Shown here: piece after piece, positions 37,261 to 48,559 of the stretch
Position numbering within the stretch: position 1 is the stretch's first letter
Layout of the letters: each line of letters begins with the position of its first letter
DNA from: Escallonia rubra
Taxonomy: Eukaryota > Streptophyta > Magnoliopsida > Escalloniales > Escalloniaceae
Direction: 5' to 3'
Length of the DNA stretch: 64,000 nt
Assembly (NCBI GenBank): GCA_033065855.1
Contig: JAVXUO010000229.1
Span: 1 to 64,000 of the forward strand
The notes under the pieces: model-generated
Told to the model about the DNA's origin: nothing
Databases searched by the model: none
Seen by the model: only the letters and a program-made list of their open reading frames with translations
Translations under genes and position numbers: made by a program

Positions 37261-38482
37261 TATCTTGATTTCTACACTCATTCTGATTACACTGCAAGAA
37301 TTCTTCCAATTTTTCTTTCTCTTTTCCATTCGAAAAAAAGATAATTCATTCATAAGCAATGAAAAAACATTTCAACTTCCCAGTTTTAAAATTAAATAGC
37401 CAAACAAGCTCAAGCTCAAGTAATTCTAGTGGCAAGTTTGAACAGTAGCCGAACTCATAGGCAACTATAATTGAATTTGAACTATTGAAGTTTTTTAGGT
37501 AGGCAAAATGTATTTGTATTCACATATTGCTCACAAATCTTTTTAGAGAATTACTCCATTTTGTCATTCATAAATAATAAGGAAAATAGATAACAAAAGA
37601 TCTTTACCAGAGATCCTTAGAGTTCCCCAATTTTCTATTTGACTCCAAGATCTTTACCATTTATGTTGTGTATTCTTTTCTCTCCATATGGCAGACATGG
37701 TTAGCAAACTTATGGAATTCTAAGACTTGGACTTGGGATGCCGATTTTAGTCAGCATGCTCCAAAATTCAGACGATAGTAAGAGAATTTAATAATCATCT
37801 CAGGTACGCTTTGACAAGTATCCAACCTTACTTGCAAACAGGTTAGCATAACCAAAAGCTAGGATCTCCGTAGTCCATATTCCAAAGTTACAATAGGAAT
37901 GAATAACAATAAATCTCAAGGAAACATACAGTCGATCATCAGACGTTATTAGGAAACCAAGTGGGAAAGCACCAATGAAAAAATCAAATTAGGAAAACAT
38001 CTCAATCAACATGTACTCAAGGAATCAAATTCATCAATATATGAAAATCAAATTAGGAAAGCAATTAAGCAAATGATCAATCATCAATCTGAAAATGTGT
38101 ACCTAAATCTGAAAATTATGGAAGGCAGTTGATTAATTGACCGGTCATGGGTCACCGGTCGTCGATACGTTGTTACTAGCAGAGGGTTGTTGGCCAGTGG
38201 AGTCCTCACCTCGCTGTCGCCACTCACCGGTCACTGTTTCTTCTTCGAGTGACGGTTGCAGATCTGAAGACGACCTCATTCGCAGTCGACGCCTCCATGC
38301 CAGTGAATGGGTGTCAGTGGTCTGCCTGTCTGGCCGTCTGGGAGTGGGTGAGACTTGAGAGACTTGGCATAGGGAAAGTCACAGACCAAGTGATGAGGTG
38401 AAATGAAAAAAAATCTGAGAGTTGAGGGGGTACATTAATCCCCAAGACCCCCCCCCCCTCAGCGTGCAAATGTAGGTCTATC

Positions 38483-38957
38483 GTATAGTCAGTCTTGTAC
38501 ATATGCATTTCATCTAGGGGCACCCTAGGAGTCCCCTCTCACGACAGTTAGCATAGTCTATGTCTCCGTGTTCTTCTTGTGTTTACCTAGGACTTTTATG
38601 TGAATCTCCTCTCCTGACAATAGGGATAGTGTCTGTCTTTGCATGCATTCGTTTCTACATAGGGGCTCCCTATGAGTCTAATGACTGTCATGACAACGTA
38701 TGGCTTTATTTATTACATGATCAGTGATGTATGCATGCATTTTGTCCAAAGGGATCCTTTTCTCCTTTCATGATCGTTAGGGTAGTGGCTGTCTCTGCAT
38801 GTATTTTTTCCTAATCCAGGGGCTCCACGTGAGTCCCCGCCCCCAATAGTCATGATGATGCCAGTCTTCATCTAGTCCCTAGCATGGGCAGTCTTATTTA
38901 CATGCATTTCTATCTAAGGGCTCCTTGTGATTCCCCATGCCTTACAGTCAGTGTCTG
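38483..38957. repeat. Tandem array, ~100-bp unit (left block)
   Basis: About four to five diverged copies of a unit with the words TGCATGCATTT, CTAGGGGCTCC, GAGTCCCC, CGACAGT, GGATAGTGTCTGTCT. It is interrupted by the solo LTR at 38958 and continues at 40912. Confidence 0.7.
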
Positions 38958-40911
38958 TGTGAGAACCCAACATTTCACATGCTTTGATTACATACTTAGG
39001 CATGATTAGATACATTACTTTATGTGAAAATGATCATGATGAACTATGCATGATAACATATTTGAATGTATGTTTAAATATTAAACACCTTGAATTGAGT
39101 AAATTGTCTAAGAAGGTGAACGAAGTGCTAGAAATGGAAAAGAGTATTTGATGTTTAGAAACTTTAAATGATCACTTGGAATGACCCAAAATATTCTTAG
39201 AACAGTTGGGAAAAAAAAAGAGAAAAACTCTAGCTGGGATGAATTGGTTGTTCACCGGACTATCTGCGAATTGTTTGTGCTTATTGCACAGAATTGTACC
39301 ACCTCGTGCTTGTGACGTGTCAACATACTATCGCGACATGTCGTGCTTCGAGCCTCTTCGTGCTTTGAGCCCTGTCGTGTTTGCTAGGTGGCACAACCGT
39401 GTCTTGCCACGTCGTGCTTAGAGCCTCGTAGTGCTTGGCTTTTTCACCTCTTCACCTCTACACGACACCTCCTACTTGTTTTTAATTTGAGTTAAAAAGA
39501 CCTAATTGACATGCTTGAATCTTCTTACCTCGTTTTTTAGAGAAATTTGCAAGAAAATCAACCAAAAACCTTACAAAATCTAGAATTAAGGCTTAATTTT
39601 GGAAAGGAACCTTAAGCAATTGATTTGGAAAGTTTCTGTGAGCTTGAAACAGTGTTTTGAACGTGTTTGAAAGAGTATTTGGAGGTGTTTCAAATCTAAA
39701 AATTGGTTCTTTCATCTCTTCTTTAAGTTAAGATAGTTAAAGCCTTTTAATGGGCTTTTAAGACATGAATATAGATATATGCTATGTAAGCATAATTCTT
39801 TTAGTATGAATTCTTTGTCAAACTTTTGAATACTTGTTAAAGACTTCTTAAAAAGTGAATCTATTCATGTTTAACATTTTAGAGATTATGGAAGACGTGA
39901 AATAGGTTATGGTACGTGTGAATTATGGAATTATATCAAACGACATGATTAGAATATAGTTTTCGACATGTTTGTTAAGTTCTATAATTAAAGCTAAGTT
40001 GCTGAATATAAATGATTATATTTCATGTTCAAGATGTTATGAAGATGATGTTATATGATGAAAGCGACTAAATATTTGATAGCTAAGTTTTATGGTGCAA
40101 GTAAATGAAGATTACAACAACTACAAATATGAAATAATTTGTTTTCTTGCTCATGAGCATTTTGCATTCTATTGTAAGGGATGGCTTATATTACTGATGT
40201 TTGTTATGTTGCCCCATTTAAATGATTGGGGTTGATTTGATTGTGTTTGAGTAGCGGTGCACCGTATGAGCCAAATAATTGTATCTCCCACTGGTACCCG
40301 AGGCAGTATCGGTGTTCATTTATTTTCGGTTACTTTGCCTTTGGCCGAGGCAAAGGTTGTGAACTTATATTCATTCCGGGTGTGGTGACATAAGGGTGGT
40401 CTATTAATGGGATTGAATTCGGGAATGATAAACTCTTGTAATTATCAACTAAGTGTAAACGTGTGATATGTGTAATGTGCACATATAGAACTGTTTAATG
40501 TGATTGAATTGTATTGACGTGCATTATCAATATTCTTGAGTGGAAAGTTACATTAAATATCTTTAATTATCTTATTGAGTCAGTGGGCTGATGAATTTTT
40601 ACCCACAATATTTTAGATCAAGGAGTCGGTCCCTTGAAAGGTAAGAAAAATGTGTGAGGTACGGTGAGAAGACGGGCAAGAGGGACACTTGTATATTGTA
40701 AATTAAGTTGTACTTGAAATAGTACAGTATGTCAACTCTGAGATCTGACAGAGAACTTGCTAGGTGTGTTTTGTAAAAGTAAACTCTTTAATTTTGTATG
40801 ATATGGTGTAATTACCAAGTGAGTTAGAATGAGTTCTTCAGAATGATGTGATTAGGAGTTGTGTCATAATACTCCAGACGGATTAAGGTAACCATAAATT
40901 GGGGCGTTACA
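38958..40911 (+). mobile_element. Ty3/gypsy solo LTR, 1954 bp, perfect 5-bp duplication
   Basis: Starts TGTGAGAACCCAACATTTC and ends AATTGGGGCGTTACA. It is flanked on both sides by GTCTG (38953-38957 and 40912-40916). The start and end words are those of plant gypsy LTRs of the Tekay/Retand kind. No internal region remains, so recombination between two LTRs probably left this single copy. It splits the tandem array, so it is younger than the array. Confidence 0.85.
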
Positions 40912-41423
40912 GTCTGACTTTCTCCAGTCTATTATTCCATTGTCTGTTTTTTCTGCATGCATTTTAGTCTAGGGACTCCTTCTGATTCCCCTTTCCCGAT
41001 AAGTAGTGATAGTGTATGTCTTTAGTTCCTCCGGTTCAATACATGGTCAACATCGTTTTCATGGGCTCCCTATGGTTCCCCTTTCACGACAGCATTTCTG
41101 ATTTTGCCTATATTTTTGTCTAGAGGGTCCTAGAAATTCCCCTTTCTTGACAGTCAAGATAGTGTATGTTTTTGTTCGCCCAGTATATTGCATTTGTTAG
41201 TTTTTTCTACATGCATTTCTTCTAGGAAATCCTTGTGATTTCTTTTGGCTAACAGTCAGGATAATGTATGTCCTTGTTTGCTCAGTCCATTACACGGCCA
41301 ATTTCTTCTGAATGCATTTTTGTCTAGGGGCTCCATGTAATTCCCTTATCCCGCAGTCCGGGTCAGTATCTTTGTCTCGTCTAAGTCTATATCTTAAGAG
41401 TCTATTTCTTGACCTTAGTCTTT
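40912..41423. repeat. Tandem array, ~100-bp unit (right block)
   Basis: About four further copies of the unit in 38483-38957, with ATGCATTTTTGTCTAGGGGC, TTCCCCTTTC-CGACAGT and GATAGTGTATGT words. Confidence 0.7.
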
Positions 41424-41443
41424 TATATATATATATATATATA
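41424..41443. repeat. (TA)n tract left of the hairpin MULE
   Basis: About ten TA units directly before the terminal repeat of the next element. Confidence 0.85.
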
Positions 41444-42411
41444 GGGAGCTGATCCGTTGAGAGCGTGGGCAAAATAGGAGAAGTTGCAAGCGCGATCTGA
41501 CCGTCCATCCCGAAAGATGGACGGGCCAGATCGCGCCTTTTTCGAAAGCTGTCAGTCGTCCGCCATACAGTATGGCGGACGGGTTTTTTTTACCAAATTG
41601 CCCCTCCGCGCCTGTCCGCTAAACTGTATGGCGGAGGACATTAAAGTCTTGATGGGAGACAGCCAAAAAGACGTCCGCGATACTGTGTACCGGACGTCCC
41701 TGGGCTGACACCTGTCCTTAGGCTGACACCTTTTTGCCCCAACACTTAAAGTTTTTTTTTCGGCCCTATGTACGTCCGCTATACTATATGGCGGACAGTC
41801 AAGGAGAAGGAAGCCTCCCCAACACTTAGTTTTTTTTCGGCCCTATGTACGTCCGCTAAACTATATAGCGGACAGTCAAGCAGAAGGAAGCCGAATTTCG
41901 GCCCTATGTACGTCCGCTATACTATATGGCGGACAGTCAAGGAGAAGGAAGCCTCCCCAACACTTAGTTTTTTTTTCCGTTGCTTGACTCTCTGCTATAT
42001 AGTTTAGCGGACGTACATAGGGCCGAAAAAAAACTAAGTGTTGGGGAGGCTTCCTTCTCCTTGACTGTCCGCCATATAGTATAGCGGACGTACATAGGGC
42101 CGAAAAACTTTAAGTGTTGGGGCAAAAAAGTGTCAGCCTAAGCACAGGTGTCAGCCCAGGGACGTCCGGTACACAGTATCGCGGACGTCTTTTTGGCTGT
42201 CTCCCATCAAGACTTTAATGTCCTCCGCCATACAGTTTAGCGGACAGGCGCGGAGGGGCAATTTGGTAAAAAAACCCGTCCGCCATACTGTATGGCGGAC
42301 GACTGACAGCTTTCGAAAAAGGCGCGATCTGGCCCGTCCATCTTTCGGGATGGACGGTCAGATCGCGCTTGCAACTTCTCCTATTTTGCCCACGCTCTCA
42401 ACGGATCAGCT

Positions 42412-42413
<2 letters not shown>
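41444..42413. mobile_element. Hairpin-forming MULE-like element with ~400-bp inverted arms
   Basis: Left end GGAGCTGATCCGTTGAGAGC and right end complementary to it. The arms match inward for about 400 bases with only a few differences; for example CATTAAAGTCTTGATGGGAG at 41639 has its complement at 42202-42221. The centre is near 41990. Within the arms a palindrome GTCCGCnATACnnTATnGCGGAC recurs at least eight times. It encodes no protein. The ends are shared with the transposase-bearing element at 42471 (GGAACTTATCCGTTGATAGC), so this looks like its non-autonomous relative. Both sides are (TA)n, which hides any duplication. Confidence 0.82.

Positions 42414-42470
<57 letters not shown>
42414..42470. 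repeat. (TA)n tract, 57 bp, between two MULEs
   Basis: Uninterrupted TA dinucleotides separating the right end of one element from the left end of the next. Confidence 0.95.
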
Positions 42471-42472
<2 letters not shown>

Positions 42473-43272
42473 AACTTATCCGTTGATAGCGCTAGCAAAA
42501 TAGGAGAAGTTGCCAACGCGATCTAGCCGTTCATCCTGTCCAGATCTTTATTTTTTTCAAAAGCTGTCAGTCGTCCGCTACACAGTGTAGCGAACGGGAT
42601 TTTTTACCAAATTGCCCCTCCCATGTCGTCCGCTACACAATCTAGCGGAAGGGACGTTTTTGTCCTGACATGTGTCAGTCAAAAAGTCATCCGCTACACA
42701 GTGTAGCGGACTATTTTTTGACTGACACACGTCAAATTAATTCTGGATACATGTCACATGCTGTCCCCCAGACTGTCCGCCGGACAGTATCGCGGACGAC
42801 TTGGCAGCTATACCCAAAAATTCCCTAATTCTCAGCTTTTTTTGCATTTTCATCTCCTTAATCTTCACTTGCTTCCATTTTCAGCTCCCTTCAAGTTTCG
42901 AGTAACACTTGCTCCAAGCTTCACTCAAGTAAGGTAAGTTTGTGAATTGTGAAGTTTTCTTTATGGGTTGAATGATAAAGATTAAATTTTTTTGCAAGAA
43001 ATTAATTTGTTAACTTCAAAAAAATTTATTATAGTTAAATTTGATTTTTTTGCGATTCATTAACTTCAAAAAAATTATTATAGTTAAATTCAAATTTTTG
43101 GAGATTATGTTTATTGTATTTTGGCATGATAAATTTGTCTATTTATGTTAATAATTTTAATTTGCTATGTTTAAGAAATTAATAATTATTAAATTGGAGA
43201 CACTTTTGAGATTATGTTTGGTATATTTGTCATGCTAAATTGGTCTATTCATCAAGGTAATTTTGATTTGAT

Positions 43273-45635
43273 ATGTTCAAGAAACGCCATTTGATAGTTA
43301 AGCGAAATCTATTTCTACATAGGTCTTGTTTCACAATGTTCGATTTCGTGTCGAGCTCCAACACCCCCGTTTATGCGAGTGATCTGTATCTAGGACGAAC
43401 ATTTCAAACATTGAAAGAAGCCGAAGAATGTTTTCGAGCGTATTCATTGAGCGTTGGTTTTGGCATTAGAATAAAGACTACAAGAACAAGCAACGTAACT
43501 AAAAAAATATGCTCTCGCTTATACGAGTGTCATAGGGGCAGACACCCACTGCAAAATGAGACTCATGTGGGTAATGATGACAGTGATGACGAAATAAGAT
43601 ATGCGCGGAGAAGACATGACTGCTTTGCGTGCATGAATTGCTAGGTCAAGATGTTCATAAGCCATAAACCCAAGCAAGATCATTGGCTTATTACTAGCTT
43701 GGAATTGGTACACAATCACCTGGTAGTAACCCCTTCTAAGGTGAGTCAGATGCATCAACACAAGAACATGGGAAGGTCGCAAGGAGCCTAATTCAAACAA
43801 TGAGCAATGTGTGGATAGGACCTGCCGACATTGTTAATGTTCTTGCTGAACAGGCTGGAGGAATTCAAAATTTAAACTTTAACACGACAAACGTTCGTAA
43901 CACGATACGAACCCAAAGACGAGCTGCGTATGACTTCAATGATGCTCAATCCACAATGAGCCTATTGAAGCAGATGCAGATGGAGGACCCGCAGTTTAAC
44001 TTCGATTATAAACTTGACGACGAGTATCGAGTTAGCACAATTTTTTGGGTTGACGGTCGTTCAAGGCTTTCTTATAAGCATTTTAGGGATGTCGTGACTT
44101 TCGACACCACATACCGTACCAACAAATACTTGATGCCCTTCGTTCCTTTCACGGGCGTCAATCATCATTATCACTCCATCCTGTTCAGGTTCGCCTTGTT
44201 AAGGGACGAGAGCGAAAGTTCTTTTGTATGGTTGTTTAAGATGTGGCTAGAAGCAATGAACTTCAAAGCACCCAAAGTTATCATTACCGATCAAGATTTT
44301 GTAATAAAGAAGGCTATTGCTACCGTCTTCCCAGATACTCGACATAACTTGTGCACTTGGCACATAAGCAACAAATACCCTGAACGTCTGCATCACGTGT
44401 ATGCAAAGTATCCAGACTTTAAGCAGGATTTTGACAAGTGCGTTAACAAGTCGTTAACCATTGAAGAATTTGAGGAGAGGTAGGAAAAGCTTGTTGAGGA
44501 TTACTCATTGTAAGACCACGAGTGGCTCCAACACTTGTATGAGCTCAAAGAGCAATGGATTGGCGTTTACACCAGAAGATATTTTTCTACGGGCATGAAA
44601 ATGACAGACAGTAGTGAATCTATGAATGCCACGTTCGATAGTTATATGGGTACAGCTACCAATTTGAAGAGTTTCGTCACATCCACCCAAAAAGCGGTTG
44701 CCTCGTTATTCATGAAAGAAAGGGTTGCAGACTTTGTAAGCACGTACAAACAAAGAAGAACGTTGCTTGAGACCCCACTGGAGCTGAACGGTGCAAAAAT
44801 CTATACGAAGGAGATGTTCATGAAATAACAAGTAGAGCTGCAAAAATTGGGACGATACATTAATTATATACAAGGTGGCATAAAAGACTACACGTAAGTA
44901 CAAGGTTTATTCGTTGATGAACGACCGCGTCCCTGAGAAGCTACGCAGAATGTATACGATGAACCATGACACATTGACGGATTCGGTGACATTTGTTTGC
45001 AAGAAGTTTGAGTTCCATGGCATCCTGTATAGACACATTTTGCGGGTTTTCACCTAGAAGAATATCAGGACAATCCCTGATAAATATTTCCTGCCACGGT
45101 GGATGAAAGGTGCAAACAGGTTGCACGGTACCATTGCCTTTCCGGAGCATCCGTATACTGACTTTGAACAATCAGAGACGTTGCGGTATAATCATCTGGC
45201 GACAATGTTTACCTGTTTGTCCGTAAACGGTGTTGCTACAATGGCCCGATATAAACATCTTCTTGAGGTAGCGGAGCATCAAGATCCCATCGTTGACCAG
45301 TTTGAAGTAGCTTCAGTCAGCAATGGGGTTGAAATTGAGCCCACGCAGGGATCAGAAGAGATGAGCCGGTTGAGGAAGATGACAATGATACCTGGCCTTT
45401 GGATCCAATTATATCGCAAACGAAAGGCTGCAAGAGATCTACGCGGATGAAGAGCTTTATTAAACAAGCAACTCATCCTAAAAAGCTAAGAAGATGTGTA
45501 GTGTGCAACAAAATGACCAATCATGACAAACGAAACCATTAAAAGGCACTGGGGATAAGTCCAGGGGATTTGCAAGACGAGGAAGAGGATGAGGAAAAAG
45601 AAGATGCAGTGGACCTTCAGTTGGACTTTTTGTAA
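43273..45635 (+). pseudogene. FAR1/MULE transposase, broken
   Basis: The N-terminal part (43370-43640) has a FAR1-type DNA-binding pattern (TFQTLKEAEECFRAYSLSVG, then CSRLYECHRGR), continuing to HNHLVVTP near 43712. The MULE transposase core lies at 44080-44370: VVTFDTTYRTN with the first catalytic Asp, IITDQD with the second, and LCTWHI. A SWIM-like C-terminal motif CKKFEFHGILYRHILRVF is near 44998-45051 (one expected Cys reads Tyr), then DKYFLPRWMKGA. A final CVVCNKMTNHDKRNH stretch, near 45495-45540, ends LDFL at 45633. An in-frame stop near 43642, a frameshift near 43780, stops near 44483 and 44828, and shifts near 44890 and 45370 interrupt it. The family cuts and pastes DNA; domesticated members (FHY3, FAR1) are light-signalling factors, but nothing here suggests domestication. 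Confidence 0.85.
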
Positions 45636-45689
45636 TGATTTTGTTGTAATGATATTTTTTTGGCATCAAGTTTTTTTTTTTTTTTGTGA

Positions 45690-47856
45690 TTTTTTCTCCA
45701 TCCGCCACATAGTCTAGCGGACGACGCAGCAGAAACATTAGACTTCAACACTTAGAATTTTTTGGATGTTTTAGAGCACCTAACATCAGTCTTCAACACT
45801 TAGTTTTTTTGTTTTGTTTTTGAGACTGTCCGCTATACTATCCAGCGAACGGCCTAACATAAACAACATTCTTCAACACTTAGTTTTTTTTGGTTGTTTA
45901 GGATGTCCGCTACACTATATAGCGGACGGCGCAGCAGAAGCAACAATCTTCAATTCTTAGAACTTTTTTGGTGTTTTAGGGCACCTAACATCAGTCTTCA
46001 ACACTTATTTTTTTTGGTCGTTGAGGATGTCTGCTATACTATCTCGCGGATGGCCTAACAGAAACAACAGTCTTCAACACTTGGTATTGTTTTGGTGTTT
46101 TATGGCACCTAACATCAGTCTTCAATACTTATTTATTTGGGATAATATCACCTATGTCCCTGAGGTTTAGGGGTAATTACACGCAAGGACACTAAGTTTC
46201 AAAATGTAACACTTATGTCCATTGACAAACGGAACCCTAAAAATTCTAACGGTTTTAACGAAAAGACTGTATTGTCCCTAAGTTAGAATCTTATTTTTTT
46301 GCAATGCCATTACTTCAAATTAGGGTTTCTGGGTTTCTAATGCTATAACTTCATATTAGGATTTCAAACCCTTAATTTGACTTCAGATTAGGGTTTTCAA
46401 TGTCATTAAGGGTTCATTTTGACTTCAAATTAGGGTTCAAAACCCTAACACTTCTTCACCACCACCACGCCGCCGCCGGTTGGCTTCAACGAACGAGGTG
46501 GATTTCCAAGCTTTGCAACCTTGAACCAGCTTCAAGAACTGGCCCAACAGTATCTGCAAATGACGAGATTCCTTTCGTCTCAGTTCACTCTGATGTGGGT
46601 GTGACAATATGTCACAGTGGGTTTCGACAGTGATGGTCACAAAGGAAGACATGGCGGCGATGGGTTTTGACGCCGGCAGGAGATTGGTCGCGGTGGCTTG
46701 GGGTGGTGTTGGCTTGGAGGGAGATTGGACGGGCAGCGGGGTGGGGGGAGAGGGTGGAGGCAGCAGGGAGAAGAAGAGAGGGACAGTGGCAGTGGGATGG
46801 AGGGGGCGGCTGCGGTGAGGAGAAGAGGGGGAGGTGGCGGCGGTGAGGAGAAGAGAGACATGATTGTTAAGGGGGCCAGCGATGGGGTGGAGAGGGAGGT
46901 GCTGCGCCGGCACCGGCGTGGGGAAGAGGGACGGGGTTGGGCTACCGGCGGCGTGGGGTGAGGGAGTGGGCGGTGAGATTTCAGATTTGGGGATAGAGAA
47001 ACCCTAATTTGAAAATTAGGGTTTTGAATTAGGGTTGGATTTTGAAACCTTAATTTGAAAATTAGGGTTTGATATATTGTACAAGGGCAGTATTGTTATT
47101 TTTAAAATACGTAATGATGAAAATTATACTTTTTGGACGGAACCCTGAAGGATGGATACGAATGATACATTTGAAAAAGGTTTTGGTCACGTATGTTACA
47201 TTTTATAACTTAGTGTCCTTGACTGTAATTACCCCCTAACCTCAGGGACATAGGTGTAATTAGCCCTATTTATTTTAGTTGTTTAGACTTTCCGCTATAC
47301 TATCTAGCGGACGGCCTAACAGAAGCAAGAGTCTTCAACACTTAATTTTTCTTGGTTGTTTAGGATGTCCTGTTGGAATTTTTTTGGTTGTTTAGACTGT
47401 CCGTTGTACTATATAGTGGACGGCACGGCAGAAACATTAGACTTCAACACTTGAAATTGTTTTGGTGTTTTAAGGCACCTAATATCAGTCTTCAACACTT
47501 AGTTTTTTTGGTTGTTTAGGATGTCCGCTACACTATATAGCGGACGGCGCAGCAGAAGCAACAGTCTTCAACACTTAGAACTTTTTTGGTGTTTTAGGGC
47601 ACCTAACATCAGTCTTCAACACTTAGTTTTTTTTGGTTGTTTAGACTGTCCGATATACTATCTAGCGGACGGCCTAACAGAAGCAATAGTCTTAATTACT
47701 TAGTTTTTTTGGTTGTTTAGGATGTCCGCTACACTATATAGCGGACGGCGCAACATAAACATTAGACTTCAACACTTAGAATTTTTTTGGTATTTTAGGG
47801 CACCTAACATCAGTCTTCAAGACTTTATTTTTTTTGGTTGTTTATGATGTCCGTTA

Positions 47857-47860
<4 letters not shown>
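45690..47860. repeat. Palindrome-bearing subterminal repeat array of the FAR1-type MULE
   Basis: About ten units of 60-130 bases with the words CTTCAACACTTAG, TTTTTTGGTTGTTTAG, GTCCGCTACACTATATAGC, GGACGGC and GGCACCTAACATCAGTC. Each GTCCGC...GCGGAC is a near-perfect 23-base palindrome (for example at 45903, 47521 and 47723). MULE-b interrupts the array. Such arrays may be transposase-binding sites, by analogy with other MULEs. Confidence 0.85.
46139..47266. mobile_element. Non-autonomous MULE with perfect 9-bp duplication (MULE-b)
   Basis: 1128-bp element: left GGGATAATATCACCTATGTC, right in reverse complement GGGCTAATTACACCTATGTC. It is flanked by TATTTATTT on both sides (46130-46138 and 47267-47275), the 9-bp duplication expected for Mutator elements. 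The core (46440-46975) is GC-rich and has AAACCCTAA-type motifs on both sides of it. On the minus strand it translates to P-rich sequence containing NLLPASKPIA, also found in MULE-a on its plus strand. No transposase. Confidence 0.93.

Positions 47861-47887
<27 letters not shown>
47861..47887. repeat. (TA)n tract right of the FAR1-type MULE
   Basis: About 13 TA units replacing the second half of a GTCCGT-type palindrome. Confidence 0.9.
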
Positions 47888-47891
<4 letters not shown>

Positions 47892-48559
47892 ATTCCATTC
47901 ACGCTCTTTTGACTTTTGTTGTGATATAAACTAAAAAGAAAAAAAATTGATTTTTGCTATGATATTCATTCACGCTCCTTTGACTCTAGGATAAAATCAA
48001 TGTTTCTCTTCAATCCTTTATTTATCATCTTCTCTCTAGATCCACTTCAAACTACATTTGGCTTGACCCCTTCTGGATGAGGGTATGTAGGCAACCTTCA
48101 TCGGATGCAGCCATCTGCCAGTCTAGGTCTTTGTCCGATGGTGTTTAACCCTCAGTTCAGGTCAGTACATAGAAGTCACGTATATTCCTCATCTTTCAGC
48201 CTAGTTTTAAGTACTAACCGTCAATTCAGGTTAGTAAATTTAGGTCACGTATGGCCATTTCCAGTCGAAGTCAATGGTCAAGGGTATTAACCCTCGGTCC
48301 AAGATTAGTACGTTAACGTCATGTGAGGCCTTCTTTCTAATTTTAGTCTCAAAATCCAAATTCATGTCTAATGGTAGACATTCAGAATCCAGGTTAGCAG
48401 GCAGACACTATGTACATTTCTTTATCCGGTCCCAGTCCAGTCTCAGTCTAGATCTGTATTCGGGAGTGGAAACCCTTAATCTATATCAGCACAGGAATAT
48501 CGCGTACCATTCTCTGTCTAGTCCCCATCCAATTTCAATTCCAGCTCCAGCTACAGATT
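47888..48559. other. Non-coding stretch, probably gypsy downstream sequence
   Basis: Contains GAGGGTATGTAGGCAACC near 48077-48094, a word I associate with the region after pol in Tat/Ogre gypsy elements, and diverged copies of TTAACCCTCAGTTCAGGTCAGTA (48148, 48216, 48276). No gene. Confidence 0.45.

Larger units (their letters stand above)
34524..38482 (-). mobile_element. hAT-superfamily DNA transposon (broken)
   Basis: The left end reads CACTCAGTAGAGGAACTAGG then GGGGTGCC. The right end, in reverse complement, reads GACCTACATTTGCACGCTGAGG then a G run and TCTTGGGG. Both resemble the CAGnGGCGGAGCTAnnATTT start of plant hAT elements of the zinc-finger-MYM type. Between them a transposase remnant runs on the minus strand (34760-37260). 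Neither the exact ends nor an 8-bp duplication could be fixed. It sits between the left gypsy LTR and the tandem array that begins at about 38483. Confidence 0.65.
42471..47860 (+). mobile_element. MULE with FAR1-type transposase gene, right end lost
   Basis: Starts GGAACTTATCCGTTGATAGC directly after (TA)n, followed by AAAATAGGAGAAGTTGC as in the element at 41444. Subterminal GTCCGC-type palindromes lie at 42573-42800. A broken transposase gene follows (43273-45635), then a ~2-kb array of palindrome-bearing repeats (45690-47860) interrupted by MULE-b (46139-47266). The right terminal repeat is missing: the sequence stops in the middle of a palindrome at 47860 and runs into (TA)n (47861-47887). 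It is inserted in the repeat-rich region between the two gypsy LTRs. Confidence 0.82.

Noticed and set aside
38137-38358. 73-residue plus-strand frame with mixed composition
   Set aside because: Lies in the upstream part of the minus-strand hAT element; no conserved pattern seen.
46437-46961. Open frames of 70-158 residues on both strands in MULE-b core
   Set aside because: Low-complexity proline- or glycine-rich translation in a GC-rich core; the shared peptide with MULE-a is reported as element homology, not as a gene.
41558-47860. Regularly spaced palindromic repeats that could suggest a CRISPR-like array
   Set aside because: Plant sequence; spacers between palindromes are themselves repeated, and the array lies in a MULE next to its transposase.
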